The notes under the pieces are model-generated. The model had not been told where the DNA came from, made no database searches, and saw only the letters and a list, made by a program, of their open reading frames with translations. A program made the translations under genes and the position numbers. This document shows positions 24,850-32,732 of a stretch of DNA of 35,658 nt, in pieces; positions within the stretch are counted from its first letter, which is position 1, and each line of letters begins with the position of its first letter. The DNA comes from Phycisphaerales bacterium UBA2218 (GTDB lineage Bacteria > Planctomycetota > Phycisphaerae > Sedimentisphaerales > Anaerobacaceae): NCBI GenBank assembly GCA_002327785.1, contig DCUI01000235.1, positions 1 through 35,658 on the forward strand, given 5' to 3'.

Positions 24850-25045
24850 ATGAAACGCGCGACACGGCGGGTCTTCTTTGCAGCAACTCTCTACCTGGCT
24901 TGCCTGGAGATTCTTGCCGGGCAGACGGCCCAGAGCGTCATCCGCATCCTCGACCATGGCGCGGTCGGCGACGGGATGGCGTTGAATACCCAAGCCCTGC
25001 AGAAAGCCATCGCCGCCTGCGTGGAGAACAAGCGCGGCCGCCAGC
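24850..25045 (+). pseudogene. N-terminal fragment of a GH28/pectate-lyase-fold enzyme
   Basis: ATG 24850 begins a signal peptide (VFFAATLYLACLEILAG) followed by VIRILDHGAVGDGMALNTQALQKAI, the usual opening of exported GH28 polygalacturonases and related right-handed beta-helix proteins (DFGAVGDG-x-x-x-N-T-x-A-x-Q-x-AI). Similarity stops after about 63 residues at ACVENKRGR; the open frame runs on to 25149 through unrelated sequence. The remaining 400 or so residues of the enzyme are missing, so this is a remnant. Confidence 0.7.
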
Positions 25046-25090
25046 CTCCTATGAGAACAAGTAATATGGATCAATCACGACTCGTGCTGG

Positions 25091-25529
25091 TTACTGCTTC
25101 AGCACGAGGACATCGTCGATGTCAATCCTCCACGGTGTCCATGTCGTGACGTTCACAGCCGTCGGAGCCGGGTGGACTACCGTGGCAGCCGCGCCGGCGC
25201 CGTCCTCGACGACCACGCACAGGTCGTCGGGACTGTTGCCCGGATGATCGGTCCCGATCGCCGCGATCTGCCACAGACCCCCGACATAACCCACAGTCTG
25301 GACGTCCGAAAAGATCGCCGTTGTAACCGCGGCGGGGGCGTGGCTGGTCAACGCCAAGCCGATATGCACCGTGGTCGGCATGTAGATCGTCGTCGGATTG
25401 GCGGACTGATAGCTCGTGATATCTTCGTTGTCCGGCTGCTGGGTCCAATTCACGCCGTCGGCAGAATGATAGCTGCTGAACAGATCGCCCCTGCGTTCCA
25501 GCTTGAGCCAGTGCGGCGTCGCAACGGCG
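25091..25529 (-). pseudogene. C-terminal fragment of a LamG-associated beta-domain protein
   Basis: Read from about 25529 to the TAA at 25091 the frame gives TPHWLKLERRGDLFSSYHS, GVNWTQQPDNEDI, YMPTTVHIGLALTSH, TAIFSDVQTVG and TTWTPWRIDIDDVLVLKQ. This resembles the modules (short strands, HWLKLER, IGLALTSH, FSDV) found in large planctomycete LamG/discoidin-type secreted proteins. There is no start codon with a ribosome site and no signal peptide; the upstream end runs straight into an amidohydrolase fragment in another frame. The end may also be shortened, as the usual stretch between WTPW and the final DDI strand is only a few residues. Confidence 0.6.
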
Positions 25530-25921
25530 CCACTTGTCCGCCGGATCGGTCTTGGGCGAGAAGAACCGGTCGTACGCCTCCTTCGGCATCCCCGCCACGA
25601 GCAGATCGGAGTTAAGATAATGGCTCAGCAGCAGGCTCCAGTCATCCGCCTGAATGTCGGGATGCGACGCCCCGGCCAGCCGCTGCTTCTCATCGAGCAG
25701 GTGCTCGTGCCTATCGATCAGCGGCGTTTGGAACACCTTTTCGACAATCGCCGGGTTTGCACGCCCATTCGTATAGTTACGCCGGGGGGAGACACAAGAT
25801 GCTGCGTCTCTACGGATGCCCCTGCGCATGTGCCGGCAACCGAGCCAAGCAGCGAAGCCGTCCCCAATGCGCCAATGCCCTGAAGCGTATCCCGTCTCGA
25901 AATCGGACCTGTACCCGCCAT
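25530..25921 (-). pseudogene. N-terminal fragment of a Tat-exported amidohydrolase, frameshifted
   Basis: ATG 25921 has GGAGG seven bases upstream and starts a Tat leader (ISRRDTLQGIGALGTASLLG). After HLVSPP the frame changes at a run of six Gs (25784-25789; six Cs on the coding strand). In the next frame it continues NPAIVEKVFQTPLIDRHEHLLDE, ADDWSLLLSHYLNSDL and AYDRFFSPKTDPADKW. HEH is the metal-binding H-x-H of amidohydrolases, and the following text resembles the start of planctomycete amidohydrolase/uronate-isomerase-like proteins. One extra C would restore the frame. Similarity ends at DKW, where the LamG-associated fragment begins, so most of the enzyme is missing. Confidence 0.7.
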
Positions 25922-26061
25922 GCCATGTCCTCCAACGTTCTATCCGGCGATTCGATAACACGACGATCCCGGCAACAGCCGTCTCGCATGATACAGAATC
26001 GCCGGCATGAAGGCAATATGCGGCATAGTGAGTGCGCCCAGGGTCAGACGGAGACGTGGCT

Positions 26062-26708
26062 TCACGGCCCGCAGCGGTCTGTTGTGTTGTTCACGATCCG
26101 TGCTTCCAGAGGAACGCCCAGATCGTAGATGTCCTGCGGACCACTCTGAGGATAGTCAAAAGTAATGTGTCCCGCCGCTACAATAGCGCCGCCGGCGTCA
26201 CGGGCAACCACTTGCGCAGTCTGGAGCAGTTTGGATTGTGGATCGATGTGCAGCTCCATCACATAATGCTTGATCCTGTGGCCCCGAGTTGAAAGCGATG
26301 TCCGCTGCACCCGGACCTCTCGTCCATGATGGCGCACGATGTGCACTGTGGTCTTGCCACCATGGTTGGTGAGAACCTGCTGGAGGTTCCCCACCACCAG
26401 GAGCGGCGAAAGCATACCCAGGGAGAATTCCTGTTCTTCCATGAGACAGAGAGTGATTACCTTGCCGTTCGGATCGGATTCGGCGGTTTGGAGTTCTTCG
26501 AGACTGTGGAAGCTCACCTTTCCATCGGGCGTCCTGCCGCAGAATATGTCCTCCTTGAAACCGATCCAGAACTCTGTCATGCCCGTCATGCTCCGTGCAT
26601 ATCGTCCATGGACCGAAGCGTGCACCCATGGGGTTTCCTTCATGGCCCGTGTGATTTCCGGGAACGTGATGGTTTCTATGGATACCCCATTGACGCAGTA
26701 ACGCTCTC
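26062..26708 (-). pseudogene. Fragment of a secreted protein of ECF-sigma neighbourhoods
   Basis: The frame is open from a TGA at about 26708 to 26062 and reads SIETITFPEITRAMKETPWVHASV, FWIGFKEDIFCGRTPDGKVSF, ITLCLMEEQEF, HIDPQSKLLQTAQVVARD and ITFDYPQSGPQDIYDLGVPLEAR. I recognise this as the middle of a planctomycete family, encoded beside ECF sigma genes, whose members have an N-terminal cytoplasmic part and membrane anchor and continue past DLGVP. Here the first half is absent, there is no start with a ribosome site, and the end stops soon after VPLEAR. An internal ATG at 26643 could start a short soluble product. It is most likely a remnant. Confidence 0.5.
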
Positions 26709-26793
26709 ATATTCGTTTCTCCCGATAGGGATCCTCCTCATCAAGATGGAGAATCTGCGCGTCAAGTGGGTTCGCTGTCTCTTCGCTGGACAG

Positions 26794-26826
26794 AAGGGAA
26801 AGCGGGCGTGAACACCGCTTTCCCTT
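26794..26826 (-). terminator. Terminator of the ECF sigma operon
   Basis: AAGGGAAAGCGG (26794-26805) pairs perfectly with CCGCTTTCCCTT (26815-26826), a 12-bp stem with a 9-base loop. It lies 70-100 bases past the stop of the last operon gene (26898). The sequence after the stem is pyrimidine-rich but lacks a long T run. Confidence 0.6.
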
Positions 26827-26897
26827 CCGTCTTCTCTCGCTCTTCCATTTCGACGATGTGAGTCGGGTGTCTTCGCCAATGGCCTCACGTGGCCATA

Positions 26898-28298
26898 CTA
26901 CTGCACCTTTTTCAAGACCATCAAGGGTCCGCCTGCGTCATGCCAACTGCCTTGGGGGTAGATCACTCCTCTATCCACAATCAGATTGCCGTGCTCGTCG
27001 AGATACCCGCGGTATATGTGATCCGGTCCCCACTCACTTTTGTCGGCGATGTCTATCATGATCTCGTTGGTGGTCAGGAACCATGTGCCGGATACGGTCG
27101 TGTAAGCCTTGACCGCTCCCGGGGTCGTGTCCCGCCCGAACCTGTCGCCCATCGTGACCTGGCATACTCCTGCGGGCTGGACATCGATGACCTGGATATC
27201 CCCCCCTGCCGCACCTGCCCAGCGGCCCAGAAAGGCCCTTTCGGGGACCGGCTCGACCATGACCTCTTCAACTCCGGCCAACTCGCCGACGCCCAGGCGT
27301 TTGATCACCTCCCTGGCCGTATCTGCAACCTTCTTTGCTGTCGCGGTGCTTTCTTCGTCGTACTCGATACGGAAGATCAGCGGTACATTCTTGGGTTTGG
27401 TCAGACGCCACAGGATATGCTGCTCCAGGTCCTTCGGATTGACGAATCCCGTTGCGAGCAGTTCAGGACCGAAATCCGGCCGCGACATCTCATGCGTGTA
27501 GAAGGTCGTGATTTTGCCTTCCCGAAGAAAAAAGGTGGATTGGCCGGAGCCGGTGAAGCTCATCCGCTCCAGACGCATCTCCGTATCCATTTGCGAACGG
27601 GTCTCTTTCGCCACGGAGATCATCTTGTTGCGCAGGGCCCTGGCCTGGTCTTCTGCCCCCTGCTCGTAGTAGATGCGAAACAGGATCGGCAGACTCTCCG
27701 GGTCCTGCAGTCGCTTGCGAACATACTCCAGGGTCTCCTTCTCCGGGAGAAAGCCGACCACCTTCCAGCGTTGGAGCACCCACCACTCGTTGAAGGGTGG
27801 GTGGCCCTCGGGCAGGCCCTCGAGAACATACACACGCTCACCGATCAACTGCAAAGACACGTGCCCCTTGAGGGTCTCCATCGGCAGCTCGGCCAGAGGA
27901 AGCTGAGGGAGGATTCCCACCATCTCCCGCAGATTCGCCACCTCTGTGATGCGTTTGGATTCGAGTTCCGCCCTGGCCAGCAGCAGCTCGTATCGCAGGT
28001 CCGCAGGCCCCGCTTGCGATTCGATCCTGCGGGCGACTTGCTGGATCTGCTGGTCCAGCAGTTTGATCTGGGCGTAGCTTTGCGTGACCTGGCGGACGAC
28101 TTCGAAGGCTTCTTCTTTCTTGACCTTCCGATTCTCCAGGGCCAGTCGAATCAGGTCACCCAACTCCGGGTCCTCCTCTCTCTGAACACGATTCATGACG
28201 CTGCCCACGTCGCTTTGAGCCGCGGTCACTGCCGCCCAAACCACCGGCAGACCCAGGCAAAAGACACACAACAATTTCTTGCCTCGCTCGCTTTTCAT
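26898..28298 (-). CDS. Exported protein of unknown function, third gene of the ECF operon
   Basis: 466 residues; ATG 28298 has GGAG eight bases upstream and sits three bases after the preceding stop. A signal peptide (KKLLCVFCLGLPVVWAAVTAA) is followed by a helical region (about 30-130) rich in Glu, Gln and Arg. Two similar segments follow: PESLPILFRIYYEQGAEDQARAL (about 200) and PKNVPLIFRIEYDEESTATAKKV (about 300), evidence of an internal duplication. The last 110 residues (FLGRWAGAAGGDIQV, then GTWFLTTNEIMIDI, then YRGYLDEHGNLIVD) look like a small all-beta domain. I do not recognise the family. Its place suggests the sigma factor controls it or it senses an envelope signal. Confidence 0.8.
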   Translation of the reverse strand: MKSERGKKLLCVFCLGLPVVWAAVTAAQSDVGSVMNRVQREEDPELGDLIRLALENRKVKKEEAFEVVRQVTQSYAQIKLLDQQIQQVARRIESQAGPADLRYELLLARAELESKRITEVANLREMVGILPQLPLAELPMETLKGHVSLQLIGERVYVLEGLPEGHPPFNEWWVLQRWKVVGFLPEKETLEYVRKRLQDPESLPILFRIYYEQGAEDQARALRNKMISVAKETRSQMDTEMRLERMSFTGSGQSTFFLREGKITTFYTHEMSRPDFGPELLATGFVNPKDLEQHILWRLTKPKNVPLIFRIEYDEESTATAKKVADTAREVIKRLGVGELAGVEEVMVEPVPERAFLGRWAGAAGGDIQVIDVQPAGVCQVTMGDRFGRDTTPGAVKAYTTVSGTWFLTTNEIMIDIADKSEWGPDHIYRGYLDEHGNLIVDRGVIYPQGSWHDAGGPLMVLKKVQ

Positions 28299-28301
28299 GT
28301 T

Positions 28302-28838
28302 TCAATCTCCAAAAGTCTGTGCAAGAATTTGATTTACACTCCGAACCGACGGATTCGGGCCCGGCATACCCATCGGCTCTGCACGGTCTTCTCGATCCTC
28401 GATAGCCCCAGCGGTGGCGAACACTCGCTGGGTCCGCCCTTCTGCGACGACCATGTCCGCAGGCAGAAGTCTACCCGCACGTTCGACGGCACGAGCCATG
28501 CGATCTTGCATCCCCAATTGCCGAAAGAGCTGCGCCGCCTGTAACCAGGTAATCAACTCGTCCGGGACGGCCAGGGGCTCGCCTGCCCCTGCAACAACCG
28601 GCTGCGCCGATTGCGGAGGCGAAAGCGGCCCCATGGAGCCGCGTCCGACGAGAAACGAAACCGCAGCAATCAGGACAGCAGCCGCCGAGCGCACTGCCGG
28701 GGGCCACATATGAACGGTCCGCTGGCGATGGGCCAACGCTGCCGTGGAATCCAGCAGCACTTTGGCTCGGAATACCTGCCCGGGCGGATCGCCCGCGAAG
28801 CCTTGTTCGAGGAGCCTGTCTGTGTTCCGGTCGTCCAT
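28302..28838 (-). CDS. Single-pass membrane protein, probable anti-sigma partner
   Basis: 178 residues; ATG 28838 follows the sigma stop by 14 bases, with GAGGG upstream. A polar N-terminal part of about 45 residues (LLEQGFAGDPPGQVFRAKVLL) precedes one membrane segment (AVRSAAAVLIAAVSFLVGRG) and a periplasmic tail with LITWLQAAQLFRQLGM and ERAGRLLPADM. This topology and position fit an anti-sigma factor. However, the zinc-binding HxxxCxxC motif of ZAS-type anti-sigmas is absent and there is no cysteine at all, so the role is inferred from context. Confidence 0.7.
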   Translation of the reverse strand: MDDRNTDRLLEQGFAGDPPGQVFRAKVLLDSTAALAHRQRTVHMWPPAVRSAAAVLIAAVSFLVGRGSMGPLSPPQSAQPVVAGAGEPLAVPDELITWLQAAQLFRQLGMQDRMARAVERAGRLLPADMVVAEGRTQRVFATAGAIEDREDRAEPMGMPGPNPSVRSVNQILAQTFGD

Positions 28839-28852
28839 CTCGGTACCCTCTG

Positions 28853-29407
28853 CTACCTTTCATTCTGCGTCTGCTCGTACACCGAGGCGAATCGGTCCCT
28901 TGCCCTCCGCAGCAGGGACTCGATCGCCTCGACACTCCCGCCGTTCGCCTCGGCCATTTCTTTGACGGTGAGCTGCCTGAGATACTTGTCCTCCAGCGCC
29001 CGGCGGTACTCGCATGGCAATCGGGCCAGCGTCTCATGCACCATCAGGTCGGGCCCGGGGCCGCCCGCCGGGCCGCGATCGTCCTGCCGGGGTATCGCCT
29101 CGTGCCACCGCCGCCGCCGATCCTTGGCTTCAAGCGTCAGGTGCCGATTCCGGGCAATTCCGAGCAGCCACGCCCGGAAGGTTCCCTGCTGCGGATGGAA
29201 TCCGCCGATCCGCTGTGCAGCACAGACGAAGGTCTGCTGGGCCGTCTCCTCGGCCAGTTCCCGCCGGCCCGCCGTCAGCGCGAGGCAGAACCGATACACG
29301 GCGTCGAAGTGCAACTCAAACAGCTCCCGCCACGCCGACTCGCTGCCCGATTGCGCCCCACTGACAAGGGCTGTCTCTGGTTCTAGTCCCACGCAATCAC
29401 CGCTCAA
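28853..29407 (-). CDS. ECF-family RNA polymerase sigma factor
   Basis: 184 residues if TTG 29407 is used; GTG 29392 is an alternative and neither has a strong ribosome site. Region 2 reads AWRELFELHFDAVYRFCLALT, then ELAEETAQQTFVCAAQRIGGF, then GTFRAWLLGIARNRHL, typical of sigma-70 ECF factors. Region 4 reads LARLPCEYRRALEDKYLRQLTVKEMAEANGGSVEAIESLLRRARDRF, with a helix-turn-helix. There is no N-terminal or C-terminal extension. It directs RNA polymerase to envelope or stress promoters, probably including its own, though I could not pick out the promoter in the 250-base gap upstream. It leads a three-gene operon. Confidence 0.93.
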   Translation of the reverse strand: MSGDCVGLEPETALVSGAQSGSESAWRELFELHFDAVYRFCLALTAGRRELAEETAQQTFVCAAQRIGGFHPQQGTFRAWLLGIARNRHLTLEAKDRRRRWHEAIPRQDDRGPAGGPGPDLMVHETLARLPCEYRRALEDKYLRQLTVKEMAEANGGSVEAIESLLRRARDRFASVYEQTQNER

Positions 29408-29579
29408 GAGCCGCCAAGGTCGATCCTGTTACTACTCTCTATTCTCGTCACATCGAAGAAATCCGCCGCAATCTTGTAACCAGGCAATCATTTTACCTTC
29501 ATTTTGGCCGCACCGCTCGCCCATCTCCCGGTCTGGATCAAGGGCTGGATCGAGGTCCCAACTTTTCGGCCTCTGGGGA

Positions 29580-29608
29580 TTGCCCTGGACCGGGACATGC
29601 GGTACAAT
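29580..29608 (+). promoter_or_regulatory. Promoter of the secreted tandem-module protein
   Basis: TTGCCC (29580-29585), a 17-base spacer and TACAAT (29603-29608), about 50 bases before ATG 29657. Confidence 0.6.
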
Positions 29609-29656
29609 TCGTGAACCGTCGAGGAGTCATGGAAAATAGTGATTAGGAGGCAAATC

Positions 29657-31480
29657 ATGCAGTCCCATGAGGGCATTGGCAGACTGGCGGCGATGGTGTT
29701 GTGTATACTGGTGACGGGCGTGTTCCTGGGTACGCCGGCTCTCCAGGCTGTGGAGCCGGCCGAGTTGGTCCGGCAGATCGAAACGAAGCTGTCGAGCGTG
29801 CAGCGGCAGATCGTGACGGGACCGGCCCAGGCTGAGAAGGATTTGCTCGCAGCCCGCGACCTGCTCGGACAACTGAAGGAGGCATCCGCCGGCCACGAGA
29901 AGCTGCCTGCTCTCCAAAAACGCTTCGACGACCTCAGGGAAAAGCTGGAAAAGCGACTTGGACGGCCTATCGGCGGCAGCGCCGCACCCTCGACGCCACC
30001 GGCTACCCGCACGGAGCCACAGGCCCCTGCTTCCGATCTGCCCAGCGCGGTCGTTTCACAACTGAAGAAGCTCGATACGGCGTTGACCGCCGCGACCACC
30101 GCATTGGAGAAAAGCCAGTTGCAGACAGCCAACCGGCGACTGGATGAAGCCAAGAAGGCAATGAACGACATCCAAACGCGGTACGGCGCCAAGATTCCCG
30201 CCGGCAACGCGCAGATGAAAGCGGCCACCGAACGCCTGAACACCGTCGGCGCCAGGGTGTCGGACGCCAATACAAACGCCGCTGCGATAGCCGCGGCCGA
30301 GGCCGCTGCGAAGCAGCAGAGAGAAGCACAGTCCAAAGAGTGGATCGCAAAGCTCGCCCCGTTCTTCGACTACAAGAACGATCTGTACCTGCGCATGGGT
30401 GCGGAGTTCAACAGCGCCTCGCCGGAGGATCAGCAGAAGACCCGCCAGGGCTATGCCAAGGCCAATGAGCTCCTGCCGGCCTACAAAACGACCGAATTCC
30501 CCCATGGCAAGACGCAGGAGCTGACATGGCTCGAACAGAGACTGACCGGATACCTGACGATCTACAACGAGCAGGAGGCCCGAGCAAAGCAGGAGCAATC
30601 CTGCCGCAAGTGGGTGGACACGTTCCGGGCGTACGCGGAGGTCGGCGCGGGTAGCCCGAAGTATCTCGTCGTTGGCGCGACCGTCGATCAGGATGAGATC
30701 GCGAAACGATCCGCCCTGCTGGAAGAAGCCAAGGGCCTCTGGCAGGACTACGAGAAGGCCACTTTCCCCGACGGCAAGAGCCCGGAGTTGCTTGCACTCG
30801 AGGAGAAAATGCAGCAGCGGTTTACGGAGATGCCCGAGGCCCTGCGCCAGAGCCGGGCGCTTGTTTCGGCGGATGTCGATAAGGAATTCACACGCGTCCT
30901 GAACTACCTCACGACCGACACAGGTTGGAAAGACGACCCCGCCAAGAAGCCCAATATCGTCATGGAGCGAGATGTCGCACCCTTGAGGGAGGCCCTCCAG
31001 CGATACGCCGGTATGCCGGGGGTGGACGCCGCCAAACTCACGACCCTCCGCGAGACGATGGGCAAGATTGAGCAGCAGGACCAGACAAACCGCGCCGTGC
31101 GGGCCGAGCGGACGTACATGGAGCCCGACCAGTACGAGGGCGACGACGCCGACAGCCTCCGGCGTAAGGCCGGTGAAATCGTGACAGGGAAGGTCGCGCA
31201 GGCCCAGATTCTCCGCACGACGCTGCCCGCCGAGGACTGGAAACAGGAGAGCGTCGTCGAGTGGACGGACACCACGCACACGGCATTGCGATACCGCAAC
31301 ACACGATTCATGACCGCCCAAATAGCTGCCAAGGACAGCGGCGGAAAGGTATATCTCCACGCCGTCTACCTCGCCGCCGACCGCCAGACCGACGGCAGTT
31401 GGGGCTCGCTCTACGGGCACATCATGTGGTCCGACTGGATGGCTGAGAAGAACGTGAACGAAGACCCGCCCAGCCCGTGA
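29657..31480 (+). CDS. Secreted helical protein with a tandem module
   Basis: 607 residues; AGGAGG six bases before ATG 29657 decides the start over the GTG at 29639. A signal peptide (LAAMVLCILVTGVFLG) ends near ALQA|VEP. Residues 32-100 and 125-220 are strongly helical, coiled-coil-like (AEKDLLAARDLLGQLKEA; KLDTALTAATTALEKSQLQ), separated by a Pro/Thr-rich linker. Two copies of a module of about 65 residues follow: KEWIAKLAPFFDYKNDLYLRM to TTEFPHGKTQELTWLEQRL (about 227-294), and RKWVDTFRAYAEVGAGSPKYL to KATFPDGKSPELLALEEKM (about 318-386). The C-terminus (from about 530) has alternating strands with TTHTALRYRNTRFM and a Trp-rich end. The family is unknown to me; a periplasmic scaffold or binding role is a guess. 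Confidence 0.8.
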   Translation: MQSHEGIGRLAAMVLCILVTGVFLGTPALQAVEPAELVRQIETKLSSVQRQIVTGPAQAEKDLLAARDLLGQLKEASAGHEKLPALQKRFDDLREKLEKRLGRPIGGSAAPSTPPATRTEPQAPASDLPSAVVSQLKKLDTALTAATTALEKSQLQTANRRLDEAKKAMNDIQTRYGAKIPAGNAQMKAATERLNTVGARVSDANTNAAAIAAAEAAAKQQREAQSKEWIAKLAPFFDYKNDLYLRMGAEFNSASPEDQQKTRQGYAKANELLPAYKTTEFPHGKTQELTWLEQRLTGYLTIYNEQEARAKQEQSCRKWVDTFRAYAEVGAGSPKYLVVGATVDQDEIAKRSALLEEAKGLWQDYEKATFPDGKSPELLALEEKMQQRFTEMPEALRQSRALVSADVDKEFTRVLNYLTTDTGWKDDPAKKPNIVMERDVAPLREALQRYAGMPGVDAAKLTTLRETMGKIEQQDQTNRAVRAERTYMEPDQYEGDDADSLRRKAGEIVTGKVAQAQILRTTLPAEDWKQESVVEWTDTTHTALRYRNTRFMTAQIAAKDSGGKVYLHAVYLAADRQTDGSWGSLYGHIMWSDWMAEKNVNEDPPSP

Positions 31481-31510
31481 TGCAGGCGGGACCGCCGGGC
31501 AGCCTCGGCG

Positions 31511-32449
31511 TCAGGGCGCCTCGCGCTGTCGGGCCAACGCCCGAGCTTCGAATTCCTTGAACTGTTCTTTCGTCAGGGACTGATACCAGTCGAGTGCCCT
31601 GCGGGGTACGGCCTCGTACATCTTGCCGCCCTCGGTGTGTCGAAAGACCGTTCGCGAATCATCGAACCGCAGGAAGACGACTTGCTGCTCCGTCTTGAGG
31701 GTTTGCTCGCACTCCTCGCCCGAAAACGTCAGCATCATCCCCGGCTTCAGATTGCCGTACAGTACCTGCATAACCTCGACAGTCAACTCGGGTATCGTAC
31801 GTGGTCCGCCCAGCAGCTTGGCGTAGTCCCGCCCATAGATCTCCTCGTACTGACGATGCTCTTCCGATGTGTACTCCAACTCCAATTCTCGGTTCTCGGT
31901 GATTTCGCGACGTTCGATCCGCCCGGGCAAGAACACGTCCTGTCCGGTCGTAATTGCACGATGGATGTGCCAGGCATAGCCCTCCAGGCCCATTTGCTTG
32001 AGGTATTCAGAGTATGCCTCGCGAATCGCCTGCTCGTGAGCCGGGCTGTCGAAGAAGGTGTGCCGCCAGCAGCAACTGGCGGCACTTGCTTGGATCAGGA
32101 CGCCATCTGTCGCGATGATCTGCAGCGTGTTGAACGACACTCTCTCCTTGTTGTAGCAGAGAGCCGTATAGGGTCCGAAGTCCACTCGCCTTATCGGCGG
32201 ATACTTCCTGATCGTCTCTTCGAGATCGTCGCCCTTTCGGATTCGTCGCAGGGCCAGATCCCTCCAGACGGGATGGTAAGGGTCTGCTCTCATCCAGTGG
32301 TAGGCGACCAGATCCTCTCTGGACCAAATACCCAGGAACCAGCACAAGAAGCCGCCCGCCAGCAGCAGCACGATGAGGAATCCCGCTGCTCCCATCAGGA
32401 ACTTCGTCAGCTTCCCTCGACTTCGACACAGAGACAATAACCTGCCCAT
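31511..32449 (-). CDS. Membrane-anchored protein of unknown function
   Basis: 312 residues; GGGAGG seven bases before ATG 32449 fixes the start (the in-frame ATG at 32515 is in the promoter). A basic N-terminus (CRSRGKLTK) precedes one TM segment (FLMGAAGFLIVLLLAGGFLCWFLG, about residues 16-40). The rest is predicted outside the membrane: WSREDLVAYHWMRADPYHPVW, a polar helical middle with HEQAIREAYSEYLKQMGLEG, and a C-terminal beta-rich part with VVFLRFDDSRTVFRHTEGG. Two adjacent cysteines (SCCW) may bind something or pair. No domain is recognised. It is convergent with the tandem-module gene and transcribed alone. Confidence 0.75.
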   Translation of the reverse strand: MGRLLSLCRSRGKLTKFLMGAAGFLIVLLLAGGFLCWFLGIWSREDLVAYHWMRADPYHPVWRDLALRRIRKGDDLEETIRKYPPIRRVDFGPYTALCYNKERVSFNTLQIIATDGVLIQASAASCCWRHTFFDSPAHEQAIREAYSEYLKQMGLEGYAWHIHRAITTGQDVFLPGRIERREITENRELELEYTSEEHRQYEEIYGRDYAKLLGGPRTIPELTVEVMQVLYGNLKPGMMLTFSGEECEQTLKTEQQVVFLRFDDSRTVFRHTEGGKMYEAVPRRALDWYQSLTKEQFKEFEARALARQREAP

Positions 32450-32491
32450 ATCGATGCCTCCCAAGACCTCGCGTCTGACCACTACAGAATT

Positions 32492-32520
32492 ATTGTAGCC
32501 GGATAACATCGCCAACTCAA
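32492..32520 (-). promoter_or_regulatory. Promoter of the membrane-anchored protein gene
   Basis: On the minus strand TTGAGT (32520-32515), a 17-base spacer and TACAAT (32497-32492). A short inverted repeat CTACA/TGTAG (32481-32497) overlaps the -10 and start point and could be an operator. Confidence 0.65.
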
Positions 32521-32534
32521 GAATAGGCTGAGAT

Positions 32535-32556
32535 GGTGCGTGGTACGCACCCTACG
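32535..32556 (-). repeat. Solo REP-like palindrome
   Basis: On the minus strand GTAGGG, arm TGCG, loop TACCA, arm CGCA, CC. It follows the GTAGGG-arm-loop-arm-CC plan of the elements at 7970-8084, with a longer loop. It lies between the membrane-protein promoter and the longer inverted repeat. Confidence 0.55.
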
Positions 32557-32606
32557 TGGCTCTTGGCACAGCATGCGCGTACCGAGGCCACGGCATCACC
32601 TCGACT

Positions 32607-32699
32607 CTGTCATCCTGAGCGCAGCGAAGGATCTGGCCAACGAATGGAGAAACATCTCGTTCGCTGCCCAGATGCTTCGGCTTCGCCTCAGCATGACAG
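32607..32699. repeat. Imperfect inverted repeat of a common dispersed family
   Basis: The left arm 32607-32636 (CTGTCATCCTGAGCGCAGCG core) and right arm 32668-32699 are imperfect reverse complements of about 30 bases around a 31-base centre. The TGTCATCCTGAGCG-AGCGAAGGATCT motif is a short dispersed repeat I know from intergenic regions of many unrelated bacterial genomes. No gene lies inside. It would fold into a long hairpin past the stop codon of the FGE-like gene. Confidence 0.7.
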
Positions 32700-32732
32700 A
32701 TTCTCTCCGGCTGCCAGAGAAGTCAGCTTCCA

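Noticed and set aside
26889..28544. A 551-residue + strand open frame opposite the third ECF-operon gene
   Set aside because: The minus frame has a signal peptide, a ribosome site and tight operon spacing; the + frame has no supporting feature.
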